From NCBI GenBank assembly GCA_945952355.1, contig CAMFIW010000030.1:1-12796 (forward strand): a stretch of 12,796 nt of DNA. The letters run 5' to 3'. Below, one piece after another: positions 1-6,379 of this stretch. The position numbers and the translations under genes are program-made. Position 1 is the first letter of the stretch; each line of letters opens with the position of its first letter. The notes under the pieces were generated by a model. It did not search any database. It worked only from the letters and a program-made list of their open reading frames with translations, and was not told the DNA's origin. Source of the stretch: an uncultured Phenylobacterium sp. Its GTDB lineage: Bacteria > Pseudomonadota > Alphaproteobacteria > Caulobacterales > Caulobacteraceae.

Positions 1-291
1 GGTTTCGAGGTCGCCGACCGCGCAGCCGCCGCCATGGAAATAGACGAGGCCGCGGGTCCTCGCCGGCGCGCCGGCGGGCGTGTAGAGCCGGGCGCCGATC
101 TTGCCCGCCGCGCCATCGACCTGCAGGTCGCGGGCCTCGACATCCTTGGGCGCGCCCTGGTTCTGAGCCTGGCGCTGCATGCGATAGCCGGCGCGGATCA
201 TCTCCGGCGGAATGGCGTCCAGCGGCGGCGCCTCCTGGCCGGCCTGGGCGGCCGCCTGGGCCTCGATCATCGCTTTGAAATGGGGGTCCAT
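1..291 (-). CDS. alpha/beta hydrolase, HSL (fold-3) family, 5' part only
   Basis: This is the first 97 codons of a gene that continues beyond the left edge of the window. It starts at the ATG at 291-289 and reads MDPHFKAMIEAQ at the N-terminus. Near the cut end it carries LVYFHGGGCAVGDLET. The HGGG oxyanion-hole motif preceded by a hydrophobic strand (LVYF) is the hallmark of the hormone-sensitive-lipase-like esterases and carboxylesterases (alpha/beta hydrolase fold-3). The catalytic Ser-Asp-His residues lie further downstream and cannot be seen. Only 27 bases separate it from the stop codon of the acyl-CoA ligase, so the two are probably one transcript. Its Shine-Dalgarno sequence is weak (GCGAG), which would fit translation coupled to the upstream gene. 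Likely a cytoplasmic esterase acting on short acyl esters or lactones; the substrate is unknown. Confidence 0.85.
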   Translation of the reverse strand, partial: MDPHFKAMIEAQAAAQAGQEAPPLDAIPPEMIRAGYRMQRQAQNQGAPKDVEARDLQVDGAAGKIGARLYTPAGAPARTRGLVYFHGGGCAVGDLET

Positions 292-318
292 CGAAATGCT
301 CGCTTTGCGGGAATGGGG

Positions 319-1872
319 TCAGCCGACCTGGCGTGTCCGGCCTTCCCAATAGGGGGCGCGGAGTTCGCGACGCAGGACCTTGCCGGAAGGATTGCGGGGC
401 AGGACGTCGATGGTGTCCACCGACTTGGGCGTCTTGTAGCCGGCGATCTGGTCGCGGCAATGAGCGACGATCGAGGCGACGTCGAGCGCCGCACCGGCGC
501 GCAGCACCACCACCGCCTTGACCGCCTCGCCCCAGCGTTCGTCGGGCACCCCGATCACGGCGGCGTCGGCGATGTCCGGGTGGCTCATCAGGGCGTTCTC
601 GACCTCGGCCGGATAGACGTTCTCGCCACCCGACACGATCATGTCCTTCACCCGGTCGTGGATATAGAGGAAGCCGTCCTTGTCGAAGAAGCCGGCGTCG
701 CCCGAGCGGAACCAGCCCTCGGCGTCGATCGCCTCGGCCGTGGCCTCCGGGCGGTTCCAATAGCCCTTCATGACCCCGCGCGAGCGGATCTCGATCTCGC
801 CCACCTCGTCGTGGGATGCGTCGCGGCCGTCGATCCGGATGCGGACCTCATAGCCGGGCGAGGGCCGGCCGCAGGCGCGCAGCTTGCCCAGCGCCGGGTC
901 GTGCATGTCGGGCGACAGATAGGTTCCGCCGCCGATGGTTTCGGTGAGGCCGTAGAGCTGCATGAAGTTGGCCCCGAGCCGCGCCTGGGCGCGGGTCAGC
1001 ACCTCCTCCGAGATCGGCGAAGCGCCGTAGTAGACGTGACGCAGGCTCGACAGGTCGGCCTCCGCCTGGGCCGGGTGCTGCAACAGCATGTTGATGATCG
1101 CCGGCGCCATGAAGGCGTGTTTGATCCGGTACTCAGCGATGGTCTGGATCAGCCGGCCGATATCGACCTCGCGCATCACCACCGCCCGCGCGCCCTGGCG
1201 CAGGGCCAGCATGCCGAGATTGGCGCCGGCCACGTGGAACAGCGGCATGGCCACCAGAACCCCCTCCTCCGGCGCGAACTTCGCCCAGACCTGGGTCGCC
1301 CCCTCGAAGACCGCGTCGTAGTTGGTCTCGGTCAGTTGCACGCCCTTGGGCAGGCCGGTGGTGCCGGAGGTGTAGAGCTGGATGACGTCGTCGTCCGGCA
1401 GGGCGGTCATCATCGGGTCGGCCGGCGGCTCGGCGCCGATCCAGGCCCGAAAGCCCGGCCAGGCCGGATGGCCCGGCTCGAACTGGACGACGGTCGAGAG
1501 CTCGGGGAGGTCGAGATCGGCGATCGTCTCGGCATAGTCCTGACCGATCACCGCCAGCCGGCAGCCGGCGTCCTTGAGGATGAAGGCGATCTCAGGCGGC
1601 GCCAGGCGCCAGTTCACCGGAGTCAGGCAGGCCCGCACCTTCAGGCAGCCGAACCACAGGACGAAGAAGTCGGCATTGCCCTTGGCCAGGGTCCCGATCC
1701 GGTCGCCCGGCTCCACGCCTGCGGCCAGCAGCGCCTGGGCGCACTGCGAAGAGAGCGCATCCAGTTCGGCGTATGTGATGGATGAGCCCTCGAACCAGAG
1801 AGCCTCGGCGTTCGGCCGCGTACGGCCGTGGAAGCGGGCCACATCGGCCACGCAGCTGATGTCCGCGGACAT
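319..1872 (-). CDS. AMP-forming acyl-CoA ligase (fatty-acid/aromatic-acid CoA ligase, FadD-like)
   Basis: A 517-residue ANL-superfamily enzyme that would activate a carboxylic acid with ATP and CoA to acyl-CoA, AMP and pyrophosphate. Visible motifs in order are the phosphate-binding loop YTSGTTGLPKGV (about 167-178), MPLFHVAG (209-216), YGAS (282-285), YGLTET (307-312), GWFRSGD (386-392), the hinge region DRVKDMIVSGGENVYP (406-421) and the C-terminal PSGKVLRREL with the adenylation lysine K498. All key elements are intact and the length is normal for the family. The ATG at 1872 follows a strong GGGAGG ribosome-binding site. It lies 67 bases after the aldehyde dehydrogenase and 27 bases before the esterase, in the same direction. 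The C-terminal form (LRAPYWEGR) resembles FadD-type ligases of fatty-acid, terpenoid or steroid catabolism, but the sequence does not fix the substrate. Confidence 0.93.
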   Translation of the reverse strand: MSADISCVADVARFHGRTRPNAEALWFEGSSITYAELDALSSQCAQALLAAGVEPGDRIGTLAKGNADFFVLWFGCLKVRACLTPVNWRLAPPEIAFILKDAGCRLAVIGQDYAETIADLDLPELSTVVQFEPGHPAWPGFRAWIGAEPPADPMMTALPDDDVIQLYTSGTTGLPKGVQLTETNYDAVFEGATQVWAKFAPEEGVLVAMPLFHVAGANLGMLALRQGARAVVMREVDIGRLIQTIAEYRIKHAFMAPAIINMLLQHPAQAEADLSSLRHVYYGASPISEEVLTRAQARLGANFMQLYGLTETIGGGTYLSPDMHDPALGKLRACGRPSPGYEVRIRIDGRDASHDEVGEIEIRSRGVMKGYWNRPEATAEAIDAEGWFRSGDAGFFDKDGFLYIHDRVKDMIVSGGENVYPAEVENALMSHPDIADAAVIGVPDERWGEAVKAVVVLRAGAALDVASIVAHCRDQIAGYKTPKSVDTIDVLPRNPSGKVLRRELRAPYWEGRTRQVG

Positions 1873-1900
1873 CGATCCTCCCTAGCGCCCTTCCGGGCTG

Positions 1901-1927
1901 GGGGCGGACGGTTGTCCCGTCCGCCCC
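1901..1927 (-). other. intercistronic GC-rich stem-loop
   Basis: Between the aldehyde dehydrogenase stop and the acyl-CoA ligase start there is a perfect 11-bp inverted repeat, GGGGCGGACGG and CCGTCCGCCCC, with a 5-base loop (TTGTC). No T-run follows on the minus strand, so it is not a classical intrinsic terminator. It may protect or process the 3' end of the dehydrogenase message, attenuate read-through into the ligase, or act through Rho. Seen directly; the role is inferred. Confidence 0.5.
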
Positions 1928-1939
1928 TGCGCTTTCGGC

Positions 1940-3379
1940 TTACTCGGCCGCCGGCTTCGGCGCGTGTACGAGGACCGCCTTGGTTTCCAGGAACTCGTGG
2001 AAGGCGAAGTCGCCCCACTCGCGCCCGTTGCCGCTCATCTTGTAACCGCCGAACGGGGCCATCATGTCGCCGCCGCCGCCATTGATCGACACCTGGCCGG
2101 CGCGCAGCTTGGAGGCCACTTCGCGAGCCTTGTTCAGGTCTTCGGCCTGGACATAGGCGGCCAGGCCGTACTCGGTGTCGTTGCCGATATCGATCGCCTG
2201 ATCGACGCTGTCATAGCCGAGGATCGACAGCACGGGGCCGAAGATCTCTTCCTTGGCGATGGTCATGTCGTTGGTGACGTTGGCGAAGACGGTGGGCTTC
2301 ACATAGTAGCCCTTGTCCAGTCCGTCCGGACGGCCGACGCCGCCGATGACCAGGGTCGCGCCCTCGTCGATGCCGGCCTGGATCAGCTTCTGGATCTTGT
2401 TGAACTGGACTTCCGAGACCACCGGGCCGAGCTGGCTGTTGCCGTTCGGGTCGCCGACGGTGACCTGGCTCGCGGCTTCCTTGGCCACCGCGATCGCCTC
2501 GTCCATGCGCTGGGCGGGGACGAGCATGCGGGTGGGCGCGTTACAGGACTGGCCGGAATTGGTCATCATGGTCGCGACGCCGCGGCCCACGCCCTTGGCG
2601 AAGGCGCCGTCGTCGAGGACGATGTTCGGGCTCTTGCCGCCCAGCTCCTGGGCCACGCGCTTGACGGTCGGGGCGGCGTTCTTGGCCACCTCGATGCCGG
2701 CGCGGGTCGAGCCGGTGAAGGACACCATGTCCACGTCCGGGTGGCTGGAGAGCGGCACGCCGACGCCGATGCCGTCACCGTGCACCAGGTTGAACACGCC
2801 AGCCGGCACGCCGGCCGCATGCATGATCTCCGCGAAGATGTGGCCCGAGAACGGCGCCACTTCCGACGGCTTCAGCACCATGGTGCAGCCCGTCGCGATG
2901 GCCGGAGCCACCTTGCAGACGATCTGGTTCAGCGGCCAGTTCCAGGGGGTGATGAAGCCGCAGACGCCGATCGGCTCCTTGACGATCATCGTCGGGCCGC
3001 GGTCTTCCTCGAACTTGAAGGTCTTCAGGACTTCGACGGCGGTGGCCAGGTGGCCCATGCCGATCGGAACCTGAGCGCGCTGGGCGAGGCTGGACGGCGC
3101 GCCCATTTCCTCGGTCACGGCGGTGGCCAGGTCGCCGAAGCGCTTCTGATATTCGGCCAGGATGCGGCCCAGGACTTCCAGGCGCTCTTCGCGGCTGGTG
3201 CGCGACCAGGCCGGGAAGGCCTTCTTCGCCGCCTTGACCGCCTTGTCGACGTCGGTCGCATTGCCGAGCGCGATCTTGCCGCAGACTTGCTCGTTCGCCG
3301 GGTTGATGACGTCGAGGGTCTTGGATTCGGACGGCTCGACCCATTGGCCGTCGATGTAGAACTTCAGGTACTCGCGCAT
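1940..3379 (-). CDS. NAD(P)+-dependent aldehyde dehydrogenase
   Basis: A 479-residue ALDH-superfamily enzyme that would oxidise an aldehyde to the acid. The family features are all present: PWNWP (145-149, oxyanion Asn147), MVLKPSE (167-173, cofactor-binding Lys170), FTGSTRAG (221-228), the general base Glu245 in QELGGKSPN, the nucleophile Cys279 in NSGQSCNAPTR, and EEIFGPV (377-383). The frame stays open upstream to 3448, but the ATG at 3379 is chosen because it follows GGGAGGACGTC and gives a normal N-terminus (MREYLKFYIDGQW). It is the first gene after a 145-base gap holding a palindromic operator, and it probably leads a unit with the acyl-CoA ligase and esterase. The ligase next to it suggests that the acid product is converted to a CoA ester. 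The exact aldehyde cannot be read from the sequence. Confidence 0.95.
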   Translation of the reverse strand: MREYLKFYIDGQWVEPSESKTLDVINPANEQVCGKIALGNATDVDKAVKAAKKAFPAWSRTSREERLEVLGRILAEYQKRFGDLATAVTEEMGAPSSLAQRAQVPIGMGHLATAVEVLKTFKFEEDRGPTMIVKEPIGVCGFITPWNWPLNQIVCKVAPAIATGCTMVLKPSEVAPFSGHIFAEIMHAAGVPAGVFNLVHGDGIGVGVPLSSHPDVDMVSFTGSTRAGIEVAKNAAPTVKRVAQELGGKSPNIVLDDGAFAKGVGRGVATMMTNSGQSCNAPTRMLVPAQRMDEAIAVAKEAASQVTVGDPNGNSQLGPVVSEVQFNKIQKLIQAGIDEGATLVIGGVGRPDGLDKGYYVKPTVFANVTNDMTIAKEEIFGPVLSILGYDSVDQAIDIGNDTEYGLAAYVQAEDLNKAREVASKLRAGQVSINGGGGDMMAPFGGYKMSGNGREWGDFAFHEFLETKAVLVHAPKPAAE

Positions 3380-3455
3380 GACGTCCTCCCGGATCGCTCT
3401 TTGGGGAATTTCGCCGCGCAGGGAAAACCAAGCGCCGGCTTCAAACAAGCGTTTT

Positions 3456-3474
3456 TAGTGATCGGCGATCACTA
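3456..3474. promoter_or_regulatory. 19-bp palindromic operator candidate
   Basis: TAGTGATC-GGC-GATCACTA is a perfect inverted repeat with 8-bp arms and a 3-bp spacer, about 77 bases upstream of the aldehyde dehydrogenase start and after the stop of the SMP-30-like gene. Size and symmetry fit a dimeric TetR-, GntR- or MarR-type repressor site. On the minus strand it is followed by CTAAAAAC, which could serve as a -10 region, so the site may overlap the promoter. It is not followed by a T-run in the direction of transcription of the minus-strand genes, so it is unlikely to be their terminator. No matching regulator gene is adjacent in the window. Confidence 0.5.
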
Positions 3475-3524
3475 TGGAAGAGAGATTCCGCTTACGGCGC
3501 TTGGGATCGCGGTCGTCTCGCGCC

Positions 3525-4457
3525 CTACCGCTGGTGGACGAGCGGCTGTCCCGCCACCGGACTGCGGGCCTTGAGCACGTATCCCGCCCGGATCGAGCCG
3601 ATATAGAGGTCCTTCAGGTCGGGCCCGCCCCAGGTGACGTTGGTCGGGTGGTTCACCGTCTCGCCGGACGGGTCATGGATCACGATCACCACTTCGAGCG
3701 ACGGCGTGATCGCCACCACCTTGTTGGCGGCCGGCAGGCAGACCCAGAGATTGCCCTCGGCGTCCATGCCGACGCCGTCGGTATAGCCGAGGTCGGCCGG
3801 ATCGGGCGCGGGCGCGCCGGGCGTGGCGAGCTTGCCCAGCACCGGCCCATGGCGGCGCCCCGGCCCCAGCTCGCCGTCCGGCAGGATGTCGAAGGCCATG
3901 ACGTCGGCGCCCGAGGTCTGGGCGCAATAGAGGACCTTCTCGTCGGCCGACAGCGCCATGCCGTTCGGGAATTTCAGCCCCTCGGCGACGATGTGCGGCG
4001 ATCCGTCCGGCCGCAGCACGAAGATGAAGCCGTCGGTCCGCCCGTCCAGGGCCTGGGGCCAGGTCTCGGCGTGGGTGGAGTTGGCGCACCAGATATTCCC
4101 GGCGGCGTCCATCACCGGATAGTTGGCCGAGGTCAGCCGCTTGCCGCCCACCTCGGCGACCAGGATCTCGTGGACCCCGCTGGCCGGGTCGAACCGCTGT
4201 AGCGGCCCCTCCTCCTTGTCGTAGATGCCGAAGTTGGCGATCAGGATGCGGCCCTGGCGGTCCATGTTGATGCCGTTCGGCGCGCCGCCCTTCGGCCCCA
4301 TCCGCTTGAACGAGCCGTCCGGCAGGATCTCGGCGACGGCGCACTGGTGGTCGGAGGCGAAGACCCGGCCGTCCGGCCCCACCACGACATCCTCCGGCCG
4401 GTCGATGCCGACGGCGATCTTCTGGAACGCGGATGTGGGAATGGGCGCGAGCGGCAT
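3525..4457 (-). CDS. SMP-30/gluconolactonase/LRE family protein
   Basis: A 310-residue six-bladed beta-propeller hydrolase of the SMP-30 family, whose members hydrolyse sugar lactones or other esters with a divalent metal. The three expected metal ligands are visible at sensible spacing: Glu22 in RPEDVVVGPDG, Asn165 in KFPNGMALS and Asp227 in YTDGVGMD. Repeated blade motifs of the type GPDG, MDRQGRILIANFG, MDAAGNIWCANS and MDAEGNLWVCLP run through the protein. There is no signal peptide, so it is probably cytoplasmic. The ATG at 4457 is preceded by a good GGAGGA site. It is divergent from the microprotein-SDR-folB operon and lies upstream of the aldehyde dehydrogenase in the same direction, 145 bases apart. 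Substrate unknown; gluconolactonase is only the family name. Confidence 0.9.
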   Translation of the reverse strand: MPLAPIPTSAFQKIAVGIDRPEDVVVGPDGRVFASDHQCAVAEILPDGSFKRMGPKGGAPNGINMDRQGRILIANFGIYDKEEGPLQRFDPASGVHEILVAEVGGKRLTSANYPVMDAAGNIWCANSTHAETWPQALDGRTDGFIFVLRPDGSPHIVAEGLKFPNGMALSADEKVLYCAQTSGADVMAFDILPDGELGPGRRHGPVLGKLATPGAPAPDPADLGYTDGVGMDAEGNLWVCLPAANKVVAITPSLEVVIVIHDPSGETVNHPTNVTWGGPDLKDLYIGSIRAGYVLKARSPVAGQPLVHQR

Positions 4458-4462
4458 GGGCT

Positions 4463-4475
4463 TCCTCCGGGCTTT
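4463..4475. repeat. left arm of a 13-bp perfect inverted repeat
   Basis: TCCTCCGGGCTTT is the exact reverse complement of 4541-4553. On the minus strand this arm contains the ribosome-binding site (GGAGGA) of the SMP-30-like gene. The two arms are separated by 65 bases and span the divergent control region. Confidence 0.7.
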
Positions 4476-4516
4476 TCTTTCAGCTTGCGATGGCCGCCCG
4501 CCCCCGACAAGCGGCC

Positions 4517-4545
4517 TTGCTTGCCCGCACGGGCCTCGCTAAAGC
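4517..4545 (+). promoter_or_regulatory. probable housekeeping promoter of the microprotein-SDR-folB operon
   Basis: The -10 element GCTAAAGC (4538-4545) matches 7 of 8 positions of the Caulobacter consensus GCTANAWC. Two overlapping -35 candidates stand upstream: TTGCTTG (4517-4523, spacer 14) and TTGCCCG (4521-4527, spacer 10), both inside the 10-14 base spacing known for that sigma factor. Transcription would begin near 4552, giving a leader of roughly 20 bases before the ATG at 4570. The last five bases of the -10 element lie inside the right arm of the 13-bp inverted repeat. Confidence 0.5.
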
Positions 4546-4553
4546 CCGGAGGA
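4541..4553. repeat. right arm of a 13-bp perfect inverted repeat
   Basis: AAAGCCCGGAGGA pairs base for base with 4463-4475. It overlaps the presumed -10 element and the start of transcription of the plus-strand operon. Its GGAGGA would be a good ribosome-binding site, but no start codon follows at a usable distance; the start at 4570 has its own GGAG at 4560-4563. Confidence 0.7.
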
Positions 4554-4569
4554 CTCGTCGGAGACCTTC

Positions 4570-4650
4570 ATGAACCCGCTCGCCATCATCATTCCGTTCA
4601 TCCTCATCATCGCGGCGCTGAACTACATCGACTTCGGCCGGGTCGACTGA
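4570..4650 (+). CDS. 26-residue hydrophobic membrane microprotein
   Basis: A short open frame that length-based gene finders would miss. It encodes 26 residues, beginning MNPLAIIIPFILIIAAL and ending NYIDFGRVD. Residues 4-17 are almost purely aliphatic and would make a single short membrane helix, followed by a charged tail (D21, R24, D26). The ATG has a GGAG site at 4560-4563 with six bases of spacing, and a good promoter lies upstream. The stop codon is three bases before the ATG of the SDR gene, whose own ribosome-binding site is weak, so translation of the microprotein probably feeds the SDR. It could be a real small protein, a leader peptide used only for coupling, or both. I do not recognise a named family. 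Confidence 0.6.
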   Translation: MNPLAIIIPFILIIAALNYIDFGRVD

Positions 4651-4653
4651 TCG

Positions 4654-5388
4654 ATGGCCCAGGCTGCGCGCGGCGCGGCCCTCGTCACGGGCGGCGCGCG
4701 GCGGATCGGCCGGGCTCTCGCGCTCGCCTGCGCCCGCGCGGGCTATGACGTCGCCATCCACTGCCGCGCCGTCGACGACGACGCCCAGGCCGCGGCCACC
4801 GAGGTCAAGGGCCTCGGCCGCAAGGCTTCCCTCCACACCTGCGACCTGCGGCGCGAGTCCGAGACCGCGCCCCTGCTGAACGAGGTCGAGGGCGAACTCG
4901 GCGCGGTGACCCTGCTGGTGAACTGCGCCTCGGTGTTCGAGGAGGACAGCTTCGCCGACCTGAACCGCGCCTCCTGGGACGCCCACATCGAGACCAACCT
5001 GCGCGCGCCCCTGGTGCTGTCCCAGGCCTTCGCGCGACGCCTGCCGGCCGACCGCGACGGCCTGATCGTCAACATCCTCGACCAGCGGGTGCTCGACCCC
5101 GCCCCCGAGTTCTTCAGCTACTCCCTGTCCAAGAGCGCGCTGTGGGACGCGACCCGGATGATGGCCCGCGCGCTGGCCCCCCGCATCCGGGTGAACGGCA
5201 TCGGCCCCGGTCCGGTGCTGCGCTCGATCCACCAGGCGGAAGCCGATTTCGAGGCGGAGTGGCGCGCCACCCCGCTCGCCCGCGCGGTGTCGCCGGTGGA
5301 GATCGCCGACGCCCTGACCTATCTGATTGACGCACGCTCGGTGACCGGCCAGATGATCGCCGTCGACGCCGGACAGCATCTGAGCTGA
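4654..5388 (+). CDS. SDR oxidoreductase, pteridine-reductase-like (FolM/PTR1 type)
   Basis: A 244-residue short-chain dehydrogenase. The N-terminal TGGARRIG (12-19) fits the TGxxxRxG pattern of pteridine reductases and FolM. The Ser of the usual SDR catalytic triad is replaced by Asp143 (NILDQR), followed 13 residues later by Tyr156 and four more by Lys160 (YSLSK). The same Asp-Tyr-Lys spacing is known from trypanosomatid PTR1 (D181, Y194, K198). APRIRVNGIGPGP (175-187) and the C-terminal TGQMIAVDAGQHLS are also typical. It would reduce a dihydropterin or dihydrofolate with NADPH in the cytoplasm. Its position eight bases before folB supports a pterin role. The start ATG follows the microprotein stop by three bases. 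A different SDR substrate cannot be excluded, so no symbol is given. Confidence 0.85.
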   Translation: MAQAARGAALVTGGARRIGRALALACARAGYDVAIHCRAVDDDAQAAATEVKGLGRKASLHTCDLRRESETAPLLNEVEGELGAVTLLVNCASVFEEDSFADLNRASWDAHIETNLRAPLVLSQAFARRLPADRDGLIVNILDQRVLDPAPEFFSYSLSKSALWDATRMMARALAPRIRVNGIGPGPVLRSIHQAEADFEAEWRATPLARAVSPVEIADALTYLIDARSVTGQMIAVDAGQHLS

Positions 5389-5396
5389 AGGACGCC

Positions 5397-5825
5397 ATGG
5401 CCCTCTCGCCCATCCAGGAGATCCCCGCCCAAACCGCCATCGAACCGACCGAGGCCGCCCCGAACGGCCGCATCGTCATGACCAAGATCTTCGTCACCGG
5501 CCTGAAGCTGGACGCGCAGATCGGGGTCTACGCCCACGAGAAGGGCCGCGCCCAGCCGCTGGTAGTCGACGTCGAGCTCGACGTCCCCTCGGCCGGGACA
5601 CGCAAGTTGGCGGACACCATCAACTACGAGATCGTCGGCGAGCGCGCCCGCGCCATCGTCGCCGAGGGCCACATCCACCTGGTCGAGGATTTCGCCGAGC
5701 GCCTGGCCCGCGCGATGCTCGCCGACGACCGCGTCATGCGCGCCCGCGTCCGGGTCGAGAAGCCCATGGCGCTCGCCCCACACGCCGCCGCGGCAGGCGT
5801 CGAGATCACGGTCGTGCGGGGCTAG
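5397..5825 (+). CDS. folB: dihydroneopterin aldolase
   Basis: FolB splits 7,8-dihydroneopterin into 6-hydroxymethyl-dihydropterin and glycolaldehyde in folate synthesis; some members also epimerise. The protein shows IGVYAHEKGRAQPL (42-55), TINYEIVGERARAIVAEG (74-91, conserved Tyr77), HLVEDFAERLA (94-104) and VRVEKPMALA (118-127) with the catalytic Lys122. At 142 residues it is about 25 longer than usual, because of an N-terminal extension before the conserved core that begins at MTKIFVTG (28). The ATG at 5397 is preferred because AAGGA stands just before it, while the inner ATG at 5478 has no ribosome-binding site. It lies eight bases after the SDR and is the last gene of the operon. folK and folP are not in the window. 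Confidence 0.93.
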   Translation: MALSPIQEIPAQTAIEPTEAAPNGRIVMTKIFVTGLKLDAQIGVYAHEKGRAQPLVVDVELDVPSAGTRKLADTINYEIVGERARAIVAEGHIHLVEDFAERLARAMLADDRVMRARVRVEKPMALAPHAAAAGVEITVVRG

Positions 5826-5923
5826 TCCCCGTTCCAGCGCACATGACGAAGCGTTCACAAGATGGACGCGAATTAAAGTGGCGCCGGCTCCAAGAGGGCC
5901 CACATCTAGGTCGTACTTGAAAC

Positions 5924-5937
5924 TCGGCGAGCGCCGA
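5924..5937 (+). other. small leader hairpin before the membrane protein gene
   Basis: TCGGC-GAGC-GCCGA forms a 5-bp stem with a 4-base loop, four bases before the GGAG ribosome-binding site at 5941-5944. It would sit in the 5' leader of the membrane protein gene. Its role is unknown and it may be fortuitous in GC-rich DNA. The rest of the 125-base gap after folB shows no clear promoter or terminator. Confidence 0.3.
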
Positions 5938-5950
5938 AAAGGAGACTGAT

Positions 5951-6355
5951 GTGAGCGATGGTCTGGGTTCCGTTGCTGTCGCGTCGGAGGACAAGACCCT
6001 GCCGATCGTGACCTATGTGCTGTTCCTGCTTGGCTTCGTCACGCACGGCGTGACGGCGGTCGTTGGCCTGATCGTGGCCTATGCCAGCCGATCGAGCGCG
6101 CGGCCGATGGCGGAGAGCCACTACACCTTCCTGATCCGCACCTTCTGGATCGGCCTCGCGGCGGCAGTGCTGCTGATCACCTACGCCCTGTGGAGCGCCG
6201 TGCTGACCATGGTGCTGATCGGCTTCCCGATGCTGGCCCTGGCCGGGATCGTGGGTTGCCTGCTGGCGGCCTGGTACGGCCTGCGCCTGATCGTCGGCCT
6301 GGTCCGCCTGGCCAATGACGAGGCCTATCCGACCCCGCGCAACTGGCTGCTGTAA
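5951..6355 (+). CDS. small integral membrane protein, DUF4870-like
   Basis: A 134-residue protein with a short polar N-terminus and three hydrophobic segments (roughly 18-44, 61-81 and 83-113). The C-terminus is GLVRLANDEAYPTPRNWLL. This layout and the ending (an RGL.. helix, then a short Pro-rich tail closing in W-L/F) resemble the DUF4870/Tic20-like small membrane proteins common in alphaproteobacteria, whose function is not known. The start is GTG at 5951 behind GGAG at 5941-5944 with six bases of spacing. An ATG at 5949 overlaps this GTG but is followed at once by TGA. The gene stands alone: 125 bases after folB, and closed by a strong terminator shared with the convergent ilvE. Confidence 0.8.
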   Translation: MSDGLGSVAVASEDKTLPIVTYVLFLLGFVTHGVTAVVGLIVAYASRSSARPMAESHYTFLIRTFWIGLAAAVLLITYALWSAVLTMVLIGFPMLALAGIVGCLLAAWYGLRLIVGLVRLANDEAYPTPRNWLL

Positions 6356-6379
6356 CAGCGACGACCCGCGCAACGAAAA

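Noticed and set aside
34..1785. A 583-codon open frame on the plus strand opposite the acyl-CoA ligase
   Set aside because: Its product is rich in Arg, His, Gly and Asp without any family motif, as expected from the antisense of a GC-rich gene; the minus-strand frame has every ligase motif.
1964..3574. A 536-codon open frame on the plus strand opposite the aldehyde dehydrogenase
   Set aside because: Antisense shadow with low-complexity composition; the opposite strand encodes a complete ALDH with all catalytic residues.
4477..4510. TTGTCGG and GCTGAAAG as a promoter for the SMP-30-like gene
   Set aside because: The 19-base spacing does not fit the Caulobacter-type spacing and the -10 match is poor.
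4463..4553. Reading the 13-bp inverted repeat as a transposable element with terminal repeats
   Set aside because: Only a trivial two-base flank match (CT) is present, and the arms coincide with functional leader sequence; kept as a minor alternative in the finding.
4480..5379. A 299-codon minus-strand frame opposite the SDR
   Set aside because: Antisense shadow; the plus strand has a complete SDR with cofactor and catalytic motifs.
5478..5825. A shorter folB beginning at the inner ATG (5478)
   Set aside because: It would match the usual FolB length, but no ribosome-binding site precedes it, while the upstream ATG has AAGGA. It remains possible.
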